DNA from: Apophysomyces variabilis
Taxonomy: Eukaryota; Mucoromycota; Mucoromycetes; Mucorales; Mucoraceae
Assembly (NCBI GenBank): GCA_002749535.1
Contig: MZZL01000408.1
Span: forward strand, 1,663,874-1,727,873
Direction of reading: 5' to 3'
DNA length: 64,000 nucleotides
Position numbers and translations under genes: made by a program. How positions within the stretch are numbered: the first letter of the stretch is position 1; each line of letters begins with the position of its first letter. The notes beneath the pieces were generated by a model. It had not been told where the DNA came from. It saw only the letters and a list, made by a program, of their open reading frames with translations, and did no database searches. Shown one piece after another: positions 33,410-45,221 of the stretch.

Positions 33410-35542
33410 ATGGCTTCCTTCGGCACACTAGCAGCCGCCTACGTTTTAGGCGGCTTAACTTTCTTTCCCGTCTTAATTCTCACTTTAACCGTTGTCTACT
33501 TATTGTTTAAACCTTTCCTGACATGGCGTGCAACGAGATTAAAACAGCATACAAAAACCATACCAAAAAGCCAAGATCAAGATGCGGATGTCGATAGTGG
33601 CCAGTTTTATAAAGTTGGTTGGCTGCGGGTGTCTCGAGACGATCAACAGACCTCCACGGACGCTTCTATCGGAGAAATGGTCAAGTCGTATATCGCTGGC
33701 AAGAGCGGTGCGCGACGACGGAATAGCAATGTCTACTTTGCGGTGTTGAAATACAGCACTCTCTTTTTGTATGACTCAGAAAAGCAGCTGGACTGTAAGG
33801 GTGTCATCATCGTCCATAATCATACTGTCGCAACCCATCCACCTGGTCTCCAGGATTTTGAGCTCTTTTCTCGGCCTCATCTGATCAAATTGGAGAAAAA
33901 GACTACGTCGGCGTTGTTGCCGGCCTCCGAAACGAACATGCCGCAGAGCAGCACAAATGCATACTACATCAATTGCAGCCGGTGCATTGATAAGGAGGAC
34001 TGGTATTTTGCATTAAGACGTGCAAGTAAACTAAGTATGCCACTGGAAGGGGAGACACTTGCGATTAAGCATTGGCAAGATACCACACACTTTGATCAGG
34101 TGGCCATGAACCAGTTGATTGCTACAGTCCACAGCGACGAACATCACTTTCAGACCCAGTGGCTCAATGCTATCCTGGGCAGAATGTTCTTTGCCATATA
34201 TAAGACGGAGGAAATCAAATCTTTATTCCTCAAAAAGGTTGTAGCCAAAGTCAATAAGCTCAATGCACGACGGCCACCTTTCCTTGGCGAGATCACTGTG
34301 CGATCGGTCGACCCGGGCCACGCATTACCATACATCACTCAGCCCCGCCTGCTTGGATTAAGTCCGACTGGCGAACTCACAGCCGAGGCCAATATGCAGT
34401 ATCACGGTGGTTTCCGATTCGAAATTGAAACGGTGCTAAAGTGGAAGTATTCTGATCGCCTACGCCCATTGACTGTCGACCTAGTGTTGGCTATCGCACT
34501 CAAGGAGATTCAGGGGAAGTTTCTGATGAAGATCAAGGAGCCACCCACCAACAGATTCTGGTATGGGTTCTATGAACTGCCTAAAATGGAATGGCTTGTG
34601 GAGCCAGTCGTTTGGGAAAAGCGTGTAGGGTATTCTGTTGTCGTAAAGGCTATTGAGACCAAGATTCAGGAGCTGGTGATGGAAAATATGGTGCTTCCGA
34701 ACATGGACGATATCACGTTCTTCCCAACGAATGGGGTCGGTGGTATTTTTGGCGAGTCACCCGATGAGTCTGGATCTGAAGAAGACCGTATTCCGGCTAA
34801 GCAGCCGTCATCCCCAGATAAGGACGATGCAATCGCGAAGACACCACTAAAAACTACAACCACAACAATCACTAGCACCAATACAGCTACAAAGTCTTTA
34901 CCGGATCTCACTACTAGCTCTTCAAGTACTAGCATTAGGCTCTCACCACCCAATCAGAAACCTAAAAGACGACGCTGGTTCACTAAGGATGAACATAGAC
35001 CTGCTGTACCTGCTGCTTCTGTATCAGACAGTACGGTGACTATCAACGAGCCTGAACTACCCAAACAAAACACGTTCTTTGGCCATATTTTGAACCGAAA
35101 GCCCACCACAGATGCGTCTGCCGTTGAGATACCCAAGAGCATTGGCACTGCGTCATGCATGTTATCTTCATCTCCAGACTCGCTGAGCTCTTCTCCCTCT
35201 AACAGCTCCATTGACGATTCACCAGCACGTGGTATCTCCACTGTCCTTGAAGACGGTGGAATTATGATTACACCATCATCTGCACCTGTTTCTTGTGAAC
35301 TGGAATCCTGTTCTCAAGGCACCCATGCTTCTTCCGTGACACTGATCAATGACAACGACTCCTTGATGGTAGACAAGGGTCATTCGTTACGCAAATCTTC
35401 ATCGATCGCCCGATTGAAAGCTAAAACGCTTGCCTCCACCGCTGTATCTCAAATCAGTGTTGCACCAGCCATGGCACCCAGTCGGTCTGCTCAGACAGCT
35501 TCCCAAATGTTGGAAAAAAAGGACGAAGTGGCTACTGCCTGA
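33410..35542 (+). CDS. NVJ2: NVJ2-like SMP-domain lipid-transfer protein (PH + SMP)
   Basis: Nvj2 (TEX2/HT008 in animals) is an ER membrane protein that moves ceramide or other lipids at ER contact sites with vacuole or Golgi. This is a single intronless frame of 710 aa. A membrane anchor lies at about 10-35 (VLILTLTVVYLLFKPF). A PH-like domain covers about 65-205 (FYKVGWLRVSRD, NVYFAVLKYSTLFLYDSE, CIDKEDWYFALRRASK). The SMP lipid-binding domain spans about 225-435 (HFQTQWLNAILGRMFFAIYK, then LGLSPTGELTAEANMQYHGG and FWYGFYELPKMEW). The last 260 residues are disordered and rich in S, T and P. Domain order and size match yeast Nvj2 (770 aa). No intron in 2.1 kb is unusual for this window. Confidence 0.92.
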   Translation: MASFGTLAAAYVLGGLTFFPVLILTLTVVYLLFKPFLTWRATRLKQHTKTIPKSQDQDADVDSGQFYKVGWLRVSRDDQQTSTDASIGEMVKSYIAGKSGARRRNSNVYFAVLKYSTLFLYDSEKQLDCKGVIIVHNHTVATHPPGLQDFELFSRPHLIKLEKKTTSALLPASETNMPQSSTNAYYINCSRCIDKEDWYFALRRASKLSMPLEGETLAIKHWQDTTHFDQVAMNQLIATVHSDEHHFQTQWLNAILGRMFFAIYKTEEIKSLFLKKVVAKVNKLNARRPPFLGEITVRSVDPGHALPYITQPRLLGLSPTGELTAEANMQYHGGFRFEIETVLKWKYSDRLRPLTVDLVLAIALKEIQGKFLMKIKEPPTNRFWYGFYELPKMEWLVEPVVWEKRVGYSVVVKAIETKIQELVMENMVLPNMDDITFFPTNGVGGIFGESPDESGSEEDRIPAKQPSSPDKDDAIAKTPLKTTTTTITSTNTATKSLPDLTTSSSSTSIRLSPPNQKPKRRRWFTKDEHRPAVPAASVSDSTVTINEPELPKQNTFFGHILNRKPTTDASAVEIPKSIGTASCMLSSSPDSLSSSPSNSSIDDSPARGISTVLEDGGIMITPSSAPVSCELESCSQGTHASSVTLINDNDSLMVDKGHSLRKSSSIARLKAKTLASTAVSQISVAPAMAPSRSAQTASQMLEKKDEVATA

Positions 35543-36390
35543 TGCATACCTTCCCCTTACTGTAATTAAACATACCCTTATTCATCCATCCAAACCCGAG
35601 CAAACACAAACACACACACTTAGCATATCGTTTCTCTTCATACAGAAAAAGAATCCCAAGCAAGAAAGAACGGAAAACAGATTAAAGAAAACTTTTATAC
35701 ACTGCGTCCGAATAAATATATTTTCTTTTGCTTACTGGGTCTCATGTGAGGATTAGCCATACCCGCTTTCTCGAATAACGATATCATAAAATCATTCGAA
35801 AGATGTGCAGTATTTCGAGGTCATACGTGGTAATCACGCTTTGGAAATACACTTAAAAAGTGGAATTTTTAATGATTCTCCTGAGCTGAGAGGAATATTG
35901 CCCATCCAAATATCCCACTGCTAATACTACCGAGCTAGAAACCAAAAATGGGCCCTATTACAACGGACGCAATAATTATTTTGCGGTTGATCATCTGAAC
36001 CACTAAGGATGTAGTAAGATCTTCTCCTTTTTTAGTATGCCTGTGAATGCATGCGTTTACGATTGGACCATGTTCAGTTCAAAAAATGACCAAAATAACC
36101 CCGTAAGTGTTCAGCACGACTTATCCGCAGTGAACCAAAAAAAGAGAAAAAAAAACCAAGTCTGTGCATTAGACCCATTTCTTAGCGCTACCAGAACGCA
36201 AAACAAAGAGCATTGGAAGAGATCGCTTGACGTCTTTTTTTTTTTGCCTGACGATCGTCCTGTCAGACTAACAGAAATCGGTGTCCTTGATACAAGACAA
36301 GCTTACATTCAGGCGCGGAAGGAGCTAAATATGGATATTTACAGCGAATGCAACAAACAAATAGAGAAGAAGAGGAAAAGGGGCAGATTA
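35543..36390. other. Tail-to-tail spacer between NVJ2 and GLY1
   Basis: 3' flanks of both genes. A 136-codon forward frame (36037-36447) overlaps the end of GLY1 and has no motif; I do not accept it. A-rich and T-rich stretches fit polyadenylation regions. Confidence 0.35.
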
Positions 36391-37807
36391 TTAAGCAGCA
36401 ATACGTCGCTTTTTGACGGAAGGATAGGCACTCTTGAGATTAGTTGATTCCGTCATTGTTGTTGTAGACACAAAGCCTGTTTTGGCTTTGGCGTGAATCA
36501 TGTCCTTGATAACCCGGATGAAGTCTTTGATGGCTTGTTCTGAGATCTGGTAATGCAAAGCGACACGCACCACCGTGCCAGCATTTGAGGCAATGATAAT
36601 GTGATGTTTCTGGAGCTCATCCGCTAGATCTTGGACCACCAAGCCCACCGGAGCCAAGTCGAGGAAGAGCATGTTCGTGTGGCACGGAATGGCCAGACGA
36701 ACACCGAGCTGCTCCAGTTCTTGTGCGAGAGAGGAGGCCAAGCGATGCGTTTCAGGCATCGTCGGAACAATGTTTTGGACGCAGTGCAGGGCCACGGCGG
36801 CCAGCATGCCAGCCTGACGCCATCCACCGCCCATGAGTTTACGGAGATGTCTTGCTTTCTGGATCAGTGCTTTGTTTCCGATAAGAATCGAGCCGATGGG
36901 GGCACCCACGCCTTTCGACAAACATATCGAGACCGTGTCAAAGAGTTTGCCGTACTCGTGCAACGGTGTCTTCGTCGCCTGACTGGCATTAAACAGACGA
37001 GCACCATCCAGATGCATTTTTAACCCATGCGATCGAGCAACGGCATGGATCTTCTGCATTTCCTCCAGTGGCATGATCATCCCGTTCAACGTATTTTCCA
37101 GAGAAATGACTAAGAAAAAAAAGTTTGTTTCATCAGCATATGCTTGATCTTTCTTTGTTCCAAAGCCATGGCGTGGGCCAAAATTGTCTTTCCAATTTAC
37201 CTTTGGTGGGTGCCCCGGTCAGTTCGTCCGTGATGATATTGTCTTCGACTTCTTCGGCTGTCATGTAAATTCCATTCTTGGCGGTGACGAGAGATACGCT
37301 GGCTTGAGAATGGTAAGCAATCCCTCCGCATTCATTGACATGGACGTGGGACCGAGCATCGCACAAAACGGAGTGGGGTGGTTGGGTCAACAACAAGCGG
37401 AGGCCGATCTGATTTGTCATACAACCACTGACACAGTATAATGCGGCTTCATGGCCGAGCAAATTGGCCATATAGGCTTCCAATTCATGAATGGATTGAT
37501 CGTTCTTAATGTTTGTATAATTCTTTTAGTGAACCAAGAATAGAGAAGAGGGGGGCAAGGGAAAACGTCCTGGTCTTCTCCTTGACCTTTTTGTCAATTT
37601 TACCATATAGACATCGTCCCCTCTGGATGCGGCTTTCATAATATCAAACATATCGTCAGTAGGGATGGTTGCCGTGTCGCTTGTCATATCATAGACAACG
37701 GGCGCTTGAGAGATAGGTGACATGGTTGCTATGGGACGAAGAGAGATAGAGAGTAATGAGGAAGGAAAACGACGACAAAAGACAGGAAAAGCCTTTGTCC
37801 ACACCAT
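36391..37807 (-). CDS. GLY1: L-threonine (allo-threonine) aldolase, PLP-dependent
   Basis: It cleaves threonine or allo-threonine to glycine and acetaldehyde with pyridoxal phosphate. Three exons, 37807-37604, 37504-37201 and 37109-36391, give 408 aa. Family blocks are YDMTSDTATIPTDDMFDIM at the start of the catalytic part, GDDVY, EAYMANLLGHEAALYCVSGC, HLDGARLFN (D204 binds the PLP ring nitrogen), and LSKGVGAPIGS, whose K235 is the PLP-binding lysine. The first ATG (37807) gives about 28 extra residues that look like a mitochondrial targeting peptide (MVWTKAFPVFCRRFPSSLL). A second ATG at 37723 starts MSPISQAPVVYDM, at the usual cytosolic length (about 380 aa). Alternative starts could thus send the enzyme to two compartments. 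Confidence 0.94.
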
Positions 37808-40152
37808 GGCTCTATTTATTCAGAACGCGCGGGAAAATAATATAAAAAAAATAAGTTGAGCCGATGGAAGCTATTTTTTTTTTGGGTTGTAAAAATTGAA
37901 TGTGTTTGCTGGGAATAATTTTCTCACGAAACCCCTTTCAGTTAATTGAAAACAGTATTGGGCTCCATTGACACAAAACAGAGCGTTTTCTTCTTTATTT
38001 TGACATGGGGTTGATGGTTAAAGTTGGCGCTTTTTGCGCGCTAAAAAAGGTGACAGGGAGGAGTGGAAAACTTCCCGTCAATTGTTTGCAGTAAGTTCTC
38101 ACGCTCGATGGTTTAATGGTTTGAAAAGACGATCTGCGAAACCATACCCCATTTAGAGCAAGGATTTCCTTTTAAAACAATTGTCTTTCCCTAATAGATC
38201 GTTTTCTGGGATTGAACGCTCTTCCCTACCCAATGGTTTTGATGACAGTATCTCTATGAATAACGTATCCATAGCCAAAATTTCCAAACGTGCATCCCAC
38301 AGACACTCATCTATCGGAGTGTGACTCCGGGACAAGATTCTGTTGGGAGGATATCACGCGTAACATACCTTGGATTGTGCCACTTGAAACCTTATGCCAC
38401 GGGCTAAAAGGCGAATTCCGCTCTTTGTATCGACTACAAATTGTTTAAGCCCACCTATCCTGGTTTTTTTTCCTGCTTTCTCTTTTTGGCCATACATTAT
38501 ATGCTGCCTTTCCTAGGCCGTGTTTATCAGTATCTTGCATATAATCAGGCAAATGCTGTATCTTACAGGAACAGATTTCATGACGTGCTTTTGTTTATTT
38601 TGACGACCCTTCAACTGCGAATTCTGTCTTTGTTGACAGCGTAGCACGAGGGTTTAATCGTTCTTTTCCTGCTTGTCAAGAAGATCGGTGAAACAGTTTG
38701 CGGAAAATGAGAAGAGGAATGGGCTAATGATGATTGAGACCGAAGGAGAAAATGTCAGTTTGGAAACGAATTTGCTGCTTAGAACGTATTTCATATATAA
38801 AATCTTGCAACCGTCCGGTTTTTGTCTTTTTGATCATTCTAAAAAAGCTTTTTTAGCAGTTTTTATATTCCTGACTATTACCGGTCATGAGCTACATAAT
38901 GCCGTGCCTTCCGTGATAGATTCGTTTTTTGAAATGAACAAACTTCTTAATGCCTAGTATGGGTAGAATTTTGATAGATGTCATTCCCTGCCGTTCATCT
39001 TTCGTCCGGCAAGAGCGAGGTACATATGTTATCGAACCACTTAAAGATGTGTTCCTTTTCTGTGGCAGACACTATCACAGTACTATTGGCAAAACTCCCA
39101 ATGACCCGATATAGCGGAGTCATCATCCTATGATGGAAAGACAAAAGGAAAGAGAAAGAGCGGAGACCATGGGGGCATTCACAGAAAGCTGCGATGGGCT
39201 AGCAAGAAAAGGCAGGTATTACTTATGACATGAAGTCTTCTTCAATCCGCCTTTATCGCGATATGAGATGATTTCGTACTGCAGGTCGTTCAATGCTTCT
39301 TATTTTCCGCCATTGGTGTTTGAATAGAGCACTATAGCATCGAAAGGTAGTATGAGGCGCGAAATTCTGCTAGGTTACGTAGAGCCTCGAAAAGATTTTC
39401 ATGAAAGAAGCGATATTGCGCCATGCACCGAGTCTGTATCGATCCGTGTTGGCTTGGGTAACCTCCTTCTAACAAGGGTTAAGAACTTATTGTACTTTCT
39501 AACCACACATAAACTTTGGATATCACGCGGATGAATGGCCTGTCATACTTTTGGGGACAGTAGGCCATATGAACTGTACCAATGGCAAACGGTACCTGGA
39601 ACGGCACATGACGTCTTGTCCTATAAAGTGGAACCAATAGCAATCGTTCGTTCTATTTAAAAGTAAATGCTAGCAAGGCAAGAGACCAAATAAATGCAGC
39701 TTATTCGTGGTTTCCCTGTTAAACGAGTGCAGATGAATGGCACACTAATATACATAGAAGTGGTCATTGAACTGATGTTACGCAGAATCAAAGACACAGA
39801 AAAAACATAGTTCATGTGAGAGATAAGAAATACGAAATAAGAAAGATGTGAGTTGACACATGGTTTAGTTTGAGTACGGTTATCTTTTATAGCAGAAAAA
39901 AAAGGTTATCTCTCACTCTCTCAACCTGGCTAAAAACTGCGCCAACAAAAAAACCACGGCGGAGATGAAATAAATCAAGGGATAAATGCCGCAAAAGGCA
40001 ATCAAAATCTGATGGAGAAAACTCCGCATCTTAAGACTGCTAACCCCTTTATAAACGATCTGCATTTTCATTTCGTAGAAATCAAAAGGTCTTATATATC
40101 TTTCCTCCCTCTTCCTCTCTGCATTTCCTTTTTCTTTTGCGTACACATTGCT
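37808..40152. promoter_or_regulatory. Long spacer between GLY1 and the PQ-loop transporter
   Basis: This 2.3-kb AT-rich region lies between divergent genes. No coding exon was recognised. It contains an 18-bp perfect palindrome CTAAAAAAGCTTTTTTAG (38839-38856), which is simple in sequence and may be chance. The final 60 bases before the transporter ATG are T/C-rich. Confidence 0.35.
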
Positions 40153-41257
40153 ATGGAAACCTTAACATGCTCACCAACCGTTGACGGAGTTCCCTATATA
40201 GAATGGATCTACGTATGTTGCTTAACGACCATTTGAAAAATAATCAATCTCACCTCTCCTTTAGACTCTGTTCGGCGATTGTGTCTATGGATGGCAAGAG
40301 TGCCTTAGTTTACTTCTTGGCTATCTTTCAATTTTCTGCTGGCTTAATGCACAAATGCCGTAAGTTTCCTTTGGTCTGTTAGGGTATTCATCCAAGACTT
40401 AACCTTTCTTTTTTTTCTTTCAGTCAGGTGATCAAGAATTATCGGCTAGGTACAGCCGAGTCACTCAGTTTTACGTTCTTGGTTGTTTGGCTCACAGGTA
40501 AGAAACATGACAATATGCATTATGTATGTTCCCATCGTTGCTCTTCTGACGCTTGCTGTTTCCAGGTGATGTAGCCAATTTCATTGGTTGCAGATTTACT
40601 GGCCAGCTGCCTTTCCAGCTCTACCTCTCTATCTATTACATCGCTATTGATGCTTTCTTATGCTACCAATGGCTTTACTACGTCAAGTACCCCGACAATG
40701 CCCTTCGACGATGGCTTAATCCCCAAATCACCCAACTTCCCCTTGAAGAACCCAAGCCAACTGAACATACGCAACTGCTGGACAGCGCTGCATCTTCCTC
40801 TTCTTCCCAAAACTACAAGTCTACTGTTCTATACATGTTTGGGTTATTTTCTATCAGCAATCTCTCAACTACCCTTACCACGTCCGTCACCTCTTCTTCC
40901 ATGACAGCAAGCGTTTTGAACGAAGACAGCGAACGCATTCTTTGGATCGGTCGATTCTTTGCCTGGTTGTGCACGTGTTTATATCTTTCTTCCCGGATAC
41001 CACAGATATACCAAAATTTCCGTCGAAGATCGGTTGAAGGCCTTGCCATGTCCCTGTTTGGCTTTGCCGCGATGGGTAACCTCACCTACTGCCTCAGCAT
41101 CTTCACCAATCCACACGCCACCCGCGCATCCATGATAGAAAGTGTACCATATATTTTAGGCAGTGCAGGAACACTCGTATTTGATGCAACCATTTTCAGC
41201 CAGTACCTTTTCTTCAGCTCTAACGACGTACCAGAAAAGGATGAAGAAGTTCTGTGA
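40153..41257 (+). CDS. PQ-loop vacuolar (cationic) amino-acid transporter, Ypq1/PQLC2-like
   Basis: PQ-loop proteins of this group export lysine, arginine or histidine across the vacuole or lysosome membrane. Four exons, 40153-40212, 40265-40359, 40424-40497 and 40566-41257, give 306 aa, normal for the family. Two PQ-loop repeats are visible: ending in QMPQVIKNYRLGTAESLSF at about residues 50-68, and SRIPQIYQNFRRRSVEGLAM near 225-245, each with the Pro-Gln pair. About seven membrane segments are present. A poorly conserved cytosolic loop (about 130-165) separates the halves. Both the double PQ motif and the GDVANFIGCRFTGQLPFQ segment place it with Ypq1-3 and PQLC2. Substrate is inferred from the family. 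Confidence 0.92.
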
Positions 41258-42442
41258 AAAGCTTTATTCTGACAACAACTCGTCCTCTTCATCACTACGC
41301 ATTCACCGCTTTTTCTTGCCTTTGTATATAGAGTAACGATACCCATATTCCGTTATACATTACTTTCCGTCCTCCTTTACTACTCTCCCACTTTGCATAT
41401 GTACAAGTGAATCTTCACCCGAACTTCCCTCGAATTTTTCAACATCACCCGCTAATCGTTCCCATTTGATTCCTCCCTTTCTTCCGCCAAACTTAATAAA
41501 CGTTATCAATATCCTCTTCATTTTATGTGCCAAACAACGAATGATAAGCATTTTCTAAATGGATTCTTTGAAGTGCAACCCCTTTCTTTCCCTTAACCTT
41601 CCCCAACAAGGTAAAAATGGTCCACGTTTCAGACCTAGGACCACGTACGTCAATGGTGCAAACATCACACGCAGGGGGTCACAGGGTCTCGCTCCTTAAT
41701 TGGTTAGTGTTCAGTAAATGCGCGAGTAGCATCTTAGATGAGCCAGCTCGGTGCTGACGATCTTACATTAGATGCTCTGATCTGCTGAGTCCATCTTTCC
41801 GTAGTAACAGAGATGAGTGTGACCTATGCTGTAGAAACAGCTCATTTCTTTTTCAGGAGAGTGTATAACGAGACAATAAAAGTAAATCACTCTCAATAAC
41901 TCCATTACATGATAACCTCCTTCTTCATCGTAACGGTGTGAAACCGTGAATATGAAAAGATCTCATCAGACTAACTGTAGGCGAATGGTTCAATACGTAT
42001 GAATGTTTCCATGATTCACTTGAAAGATGAAAGTTAGGAATCGCGTATGATAATGCGAGCAGAGCACCGGTCTCGCCATCTGACATCAGGCTACCGTCTA
42101 ATAATCTTAATCAATCCGGGTTTAACGCAATTACATAGGTCATACTTCGGTCGCACCTATGAGCATTGTTTAAGTTTCAATTACAACCTGCCTTTCTAAA
42201 GGTAGTATATTCTCTTTGCTCATTCTGGCTTTCAACGTAATGTTCTTTTAAAACACAAAAAGCTAAACGGAATTGTTGTCGAGAGAAACAGAACGGTTAC
42301 CAAAATAGCAGATGCTGACTAAGCTCTGATATTTCTTTTTTCTTTCTAACATGGAAGGAAATACTATGTAAAATGGAAGAAGAATCAGTTACACTGGTAT
42401 AACGTCTAGATGGTTATGCGTAGACGGTCATGGTAGATGTTT
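41258..42442. other. Tail-to-tail spacer, no gene recognised
   Basis: 3' flanks of the PQ-loop gene and CCS1 in 1.2 kb of AT-rich DNA. Short frames only; no repeat or RNA gene was seen. Confidence 0.35.
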
Positions 42443-43422
42443 TCAGAGCTGTGAATGATGATTTAATGTCCTCGCTTCTTCCCACAGTGTTTTTCCTGAA
42501 CATGCACAGATCTTCTTTGTGTTCTCAAATGCGCCAGCACTTCTTGCTACAATTCCGCACATCACACCAGGTCCACTTGAACCATCGATCTTTGATTGGC
42601 CAACTTTCTGACCAAGATCATCTTCATTTTGTGTGATAACCATGCTTCGCCCAATGATGTCCCACACCTTGATGCGTGAACTCTCTACAAGCATATCACC
42701 CCACCCATTGGCATCAACTTCGATGTTTCCAAGGTCACCAATATGGCCACTATCGGCATCTCCGTGATCAACATTTGTGGGATTGAAGTGGTCTCCTGTA
42801 GTCTCCCATCCTCTACTGATATCACCGAGTTCATGGATGTGGACTCCATGCTTTCCTGGACTCAACCCTTCAACGGTAATATCAATTAGGCATGTGCTTT
42901 CGTCAATTTGCACGAATCGTGCCAAACCCTGCTTTCCTGCTGGCATGGCAACGGTTGGATCGGTTCCGAAGACTTCAAAAATGCAAACGGCTGCACCTGA
43001 ATGACCAGCTTCATCTGCAGTACCTTGACCACGTACAATGACAGTACGTCCGGTTTCTTTTAATGCTCGAGATACCTTTGACGGGGCAGCTACCATGAGG
43101 GCAACGTTTAGTCAGCAACCGATCATTTAACTTCCGTTGCTTTTATTTTACCATGGCCTTGCACAATGACACGTTGCTCTTTAAGATCAACAGCAAATGA
43201 GTCTATATCTATAGCATAGCTCGTATGATCAGGAATATATCCTGGTAGAAGACGACTTGGAGTTACCAGCAAACTGTGTCAGCACGCGAGTAACATCGTC
43301 GACGCAGGCCTGACACGTCATTTCGACCGCAAACTCGGTCTTTTGTTCCACACGTGATTAACTGGCGACATTAAAGCTGTGAATATGCATACCTTGAACA
43401 ACTTCTTTGTCACGGGTGCCAT
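42443..43422 (-). CDS. CCS1: Copper chaperone for superoxide dismutase
   Basis: CCS1 delivers copper to Cu,Zn-SOD (Sod1) and oxidises its disulfide in cytosol and mitochondrial intermembrane space. Four exons, 43422-43393, 43339-43267, 43208-43152 and 43089-42443, give 268 aa. All three domains are present. Domain I is an HMA fold with the copper site MTCQAC (C19, C22). Domain II is SOD-like (HGVHIHELGD, GDHFNPTN, HGDADSGHIGDLGN). Domain III is a short tail with CAC (C248, C250), the copper-transfer motif, in KKICACSGKTLWEEAR. The tail follows the same order as in yeast (249 aa) and human (274 aa). The first three exons are short, so the HMA domain is lost if only open frames are read. Confidence 0.95.
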
Positions 43423-44689
43423 TCGGCGATTTTCTTTTTTACTGGTGAGCTAGACGCAATAAGAGTGCAACTTATATACCTCGCTTTCTGCTGACAAATG
43501 CTGTGCACGTGGCTTTCAAGCAGATGATTGGCTGCCATTATCGACACGGGCATGAGCATAGTCAATCACGAAAAGGGCGTAGGCTGATAGTAATCTAATT
43601 ATAATTCCTACGGTTTTGTCGTTTCTAAAGCTCGATGAGGTTAATGTAGAATCCGCCGCTGGTCATCGATCGAATGAGCTCGATTGACTTCATTAATGGC
43701 GCATATTTGATGTACAAACCAATATCTTTCGCCAAGTATACTAAGGTTTTTCGGATCATTGGATAAATAGTCTGCGTTGCGTATGCCGTTTACGCTATTT
43801 CTGGTGCCAACGTTAAAGGAAAAAGTTCTGTGCTACTTAATTTTGATCTTAGAGGGAGAGCGATTAATAACTTTTCTTTGCCCATGCTTGTCAGCAATTT
43901 TCTAGAAAGCATGGGCAAATATAATGAGAGTCTTAAATAGACTCTTCCATTATATGGTATATGAATTGATACTCTGTGTACTGCATATATAACACGAACG
44001 AACTAGTGAGGTTCGCTGCCCTTCGAGACTGTGTCTTAACTCGAGACCGTCAACAATTTTAATTCACTAACAGCGTTGTTATGTCATCGAAACCGTATGA
44101 TGGAAAGGGAGAAAAGCGTGAGGAATTGAAAAGAGAAAAAGGAGAGCTGGTTTTCCCGTTGCGGGATTTTTGCTTCCAAGGGAATTTGAAAAGACGCTGA
44201 TTGGCCAAGTTAGATACGACAGTGGTTCTCAGTATGTTCGACCGTAGAATGGATCGGTTCTGTAGTACTGTCCGTCCTTTAAAATCTTGGAAGAAATAAA
44301 TTAGCCGTAGGAAAAACGTTGCTATTTAAAACAAAGCGCATGTATTATAATATATAGTGCTTGTTACTTTCTTACGAACCAAGGCCATTGTGTAACTGAG
44401 GTCGATGCTGTTTATCAAGAGGTAGGAAGTGCTATTTCTGTTCCTGATGATAAAGTTAAGCCAGTAATAAGCAACTCATAGCAAAAATTAAATCTATTAA
44501 ATAGGAGTAAACGCAGGCAAAGACATAAATGGATGAAGGTAGCGAGAAAAAGAAAGGTTATTCAGAATGAAGATGTAGGTGAAAGCTACGCAGGCGGACT
44601 GCAAACTTGGCTCAAGTCCGTGACCACTTGGCAGATATCAAAATGTTCGCAACGCGTATCCTTCCGCTCAGCTACAGTAGTCCGCACCA
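43423..44689. promoter_or_regulatory. Divergent promoter region of CCS1 and prefoldin 2, with tandem hairpins
   Basis: This 1.27-kb spacer has no gene. Two inverted repeats lie back to back at 43877-43954 (described separately). The rest is AT-rich without recognised elements. Confidence 0.4.
43877..43954. repeat. Two adjacent hairpins
   Basis: The first is a perfect 13-bp inverted repeat: TTTGCCCATGCTT (43877-43889), a 17-base loop, and AAGCATGGGCAAA (43907-43919). The second starts at the very next base: TATAATGAGAGTC (43920-43932), TTAAATA, then GACTCTTCCATTATA (43940-43954), paired apart from two extra bases in the right arm. Two abutting stems in a divergent promoter suggest a regulatory site, a small structured RNA or a MITE core. 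Confidence 0.6.
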
Positions 44690-45221
44690 ATGTCTACCAG
44701 CAAGCCGCCCTCGGAAGCCGAGTTGACACAGCAAGTAGGAATACACATCAACTATTTAACGTGATTGTAATTTACTTGATCAATACAAAGTACAACCAAT
44801 ACAAGAATGAACTCCAATCCATTGCTCAAAAGATTGGTGAATTAGAATCAGAAGTAGAAGAACACAAGTAATTAGATGAGCTTCGATTTGTTTTACGTAT
44901 GAGCTAATCTGCGCCGCCTTTAGACTTGTCATTGATAGTATTTCGCCATTGGAACCCGATCGTAAGTGCTTCCGTATGGTAGGCGGTGTTTTAGTCGAAA
45001 GAACCATCAGAGAGGTGTTACCAGCACTCGAGACAAATTATTCTGGGGTAAATATTCTGCGCATCAGACTCTGTTCAAGCACTATAACTTACCAATTACT
45101 CTATTGCGCGTTGAAGATTAAGCAAGTTATTGAATCTCTGTTGCAGTCTTACAAGCGTAAAGAACAAGAATTCAACGAATTTCAGAAAAAGCATAATATC
45201 CAAGTCGTTCAAAGACAATAA
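44690..45221 (+). CDS. PFD2: Prefoldin subunit 2
   Basis: A beta-type prefoldin subunit (Gim4 in yeast) of the hexameric chaperone that hands unfolded actin and tubulin to CCT. Four exons, 44690-44734, 44791-44867, 44924-45047 and 45117-45221, give 116 aa (yeast 111). The two helices of the coiled coil (YNQYKNELQSIAQKIGELES and IKQVIESLLQSYKRKEQEFN) flank the beta-hairpin core, which reads PDRKCFRMVGGVLVERTIRE. The order and spacing are exactly those of the family. The first exon codes only 15 residues (MSTSKPPSEAELTQQ). Confidence 0.94.

Noticed and set aside
36037..36447. 136-codon forward open frame
   Set aside because: Low-complexity lysine-rich product that overlaps the 3' end of GLY1 and has no motif or promoter.
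38839..38856. 18-bp palindrome CTAAAAAAGCTTTTTTAG
   Set aside because: Made mostly of A and T runs around a HindIII-like core; expected by chance in AT-rich DNA.
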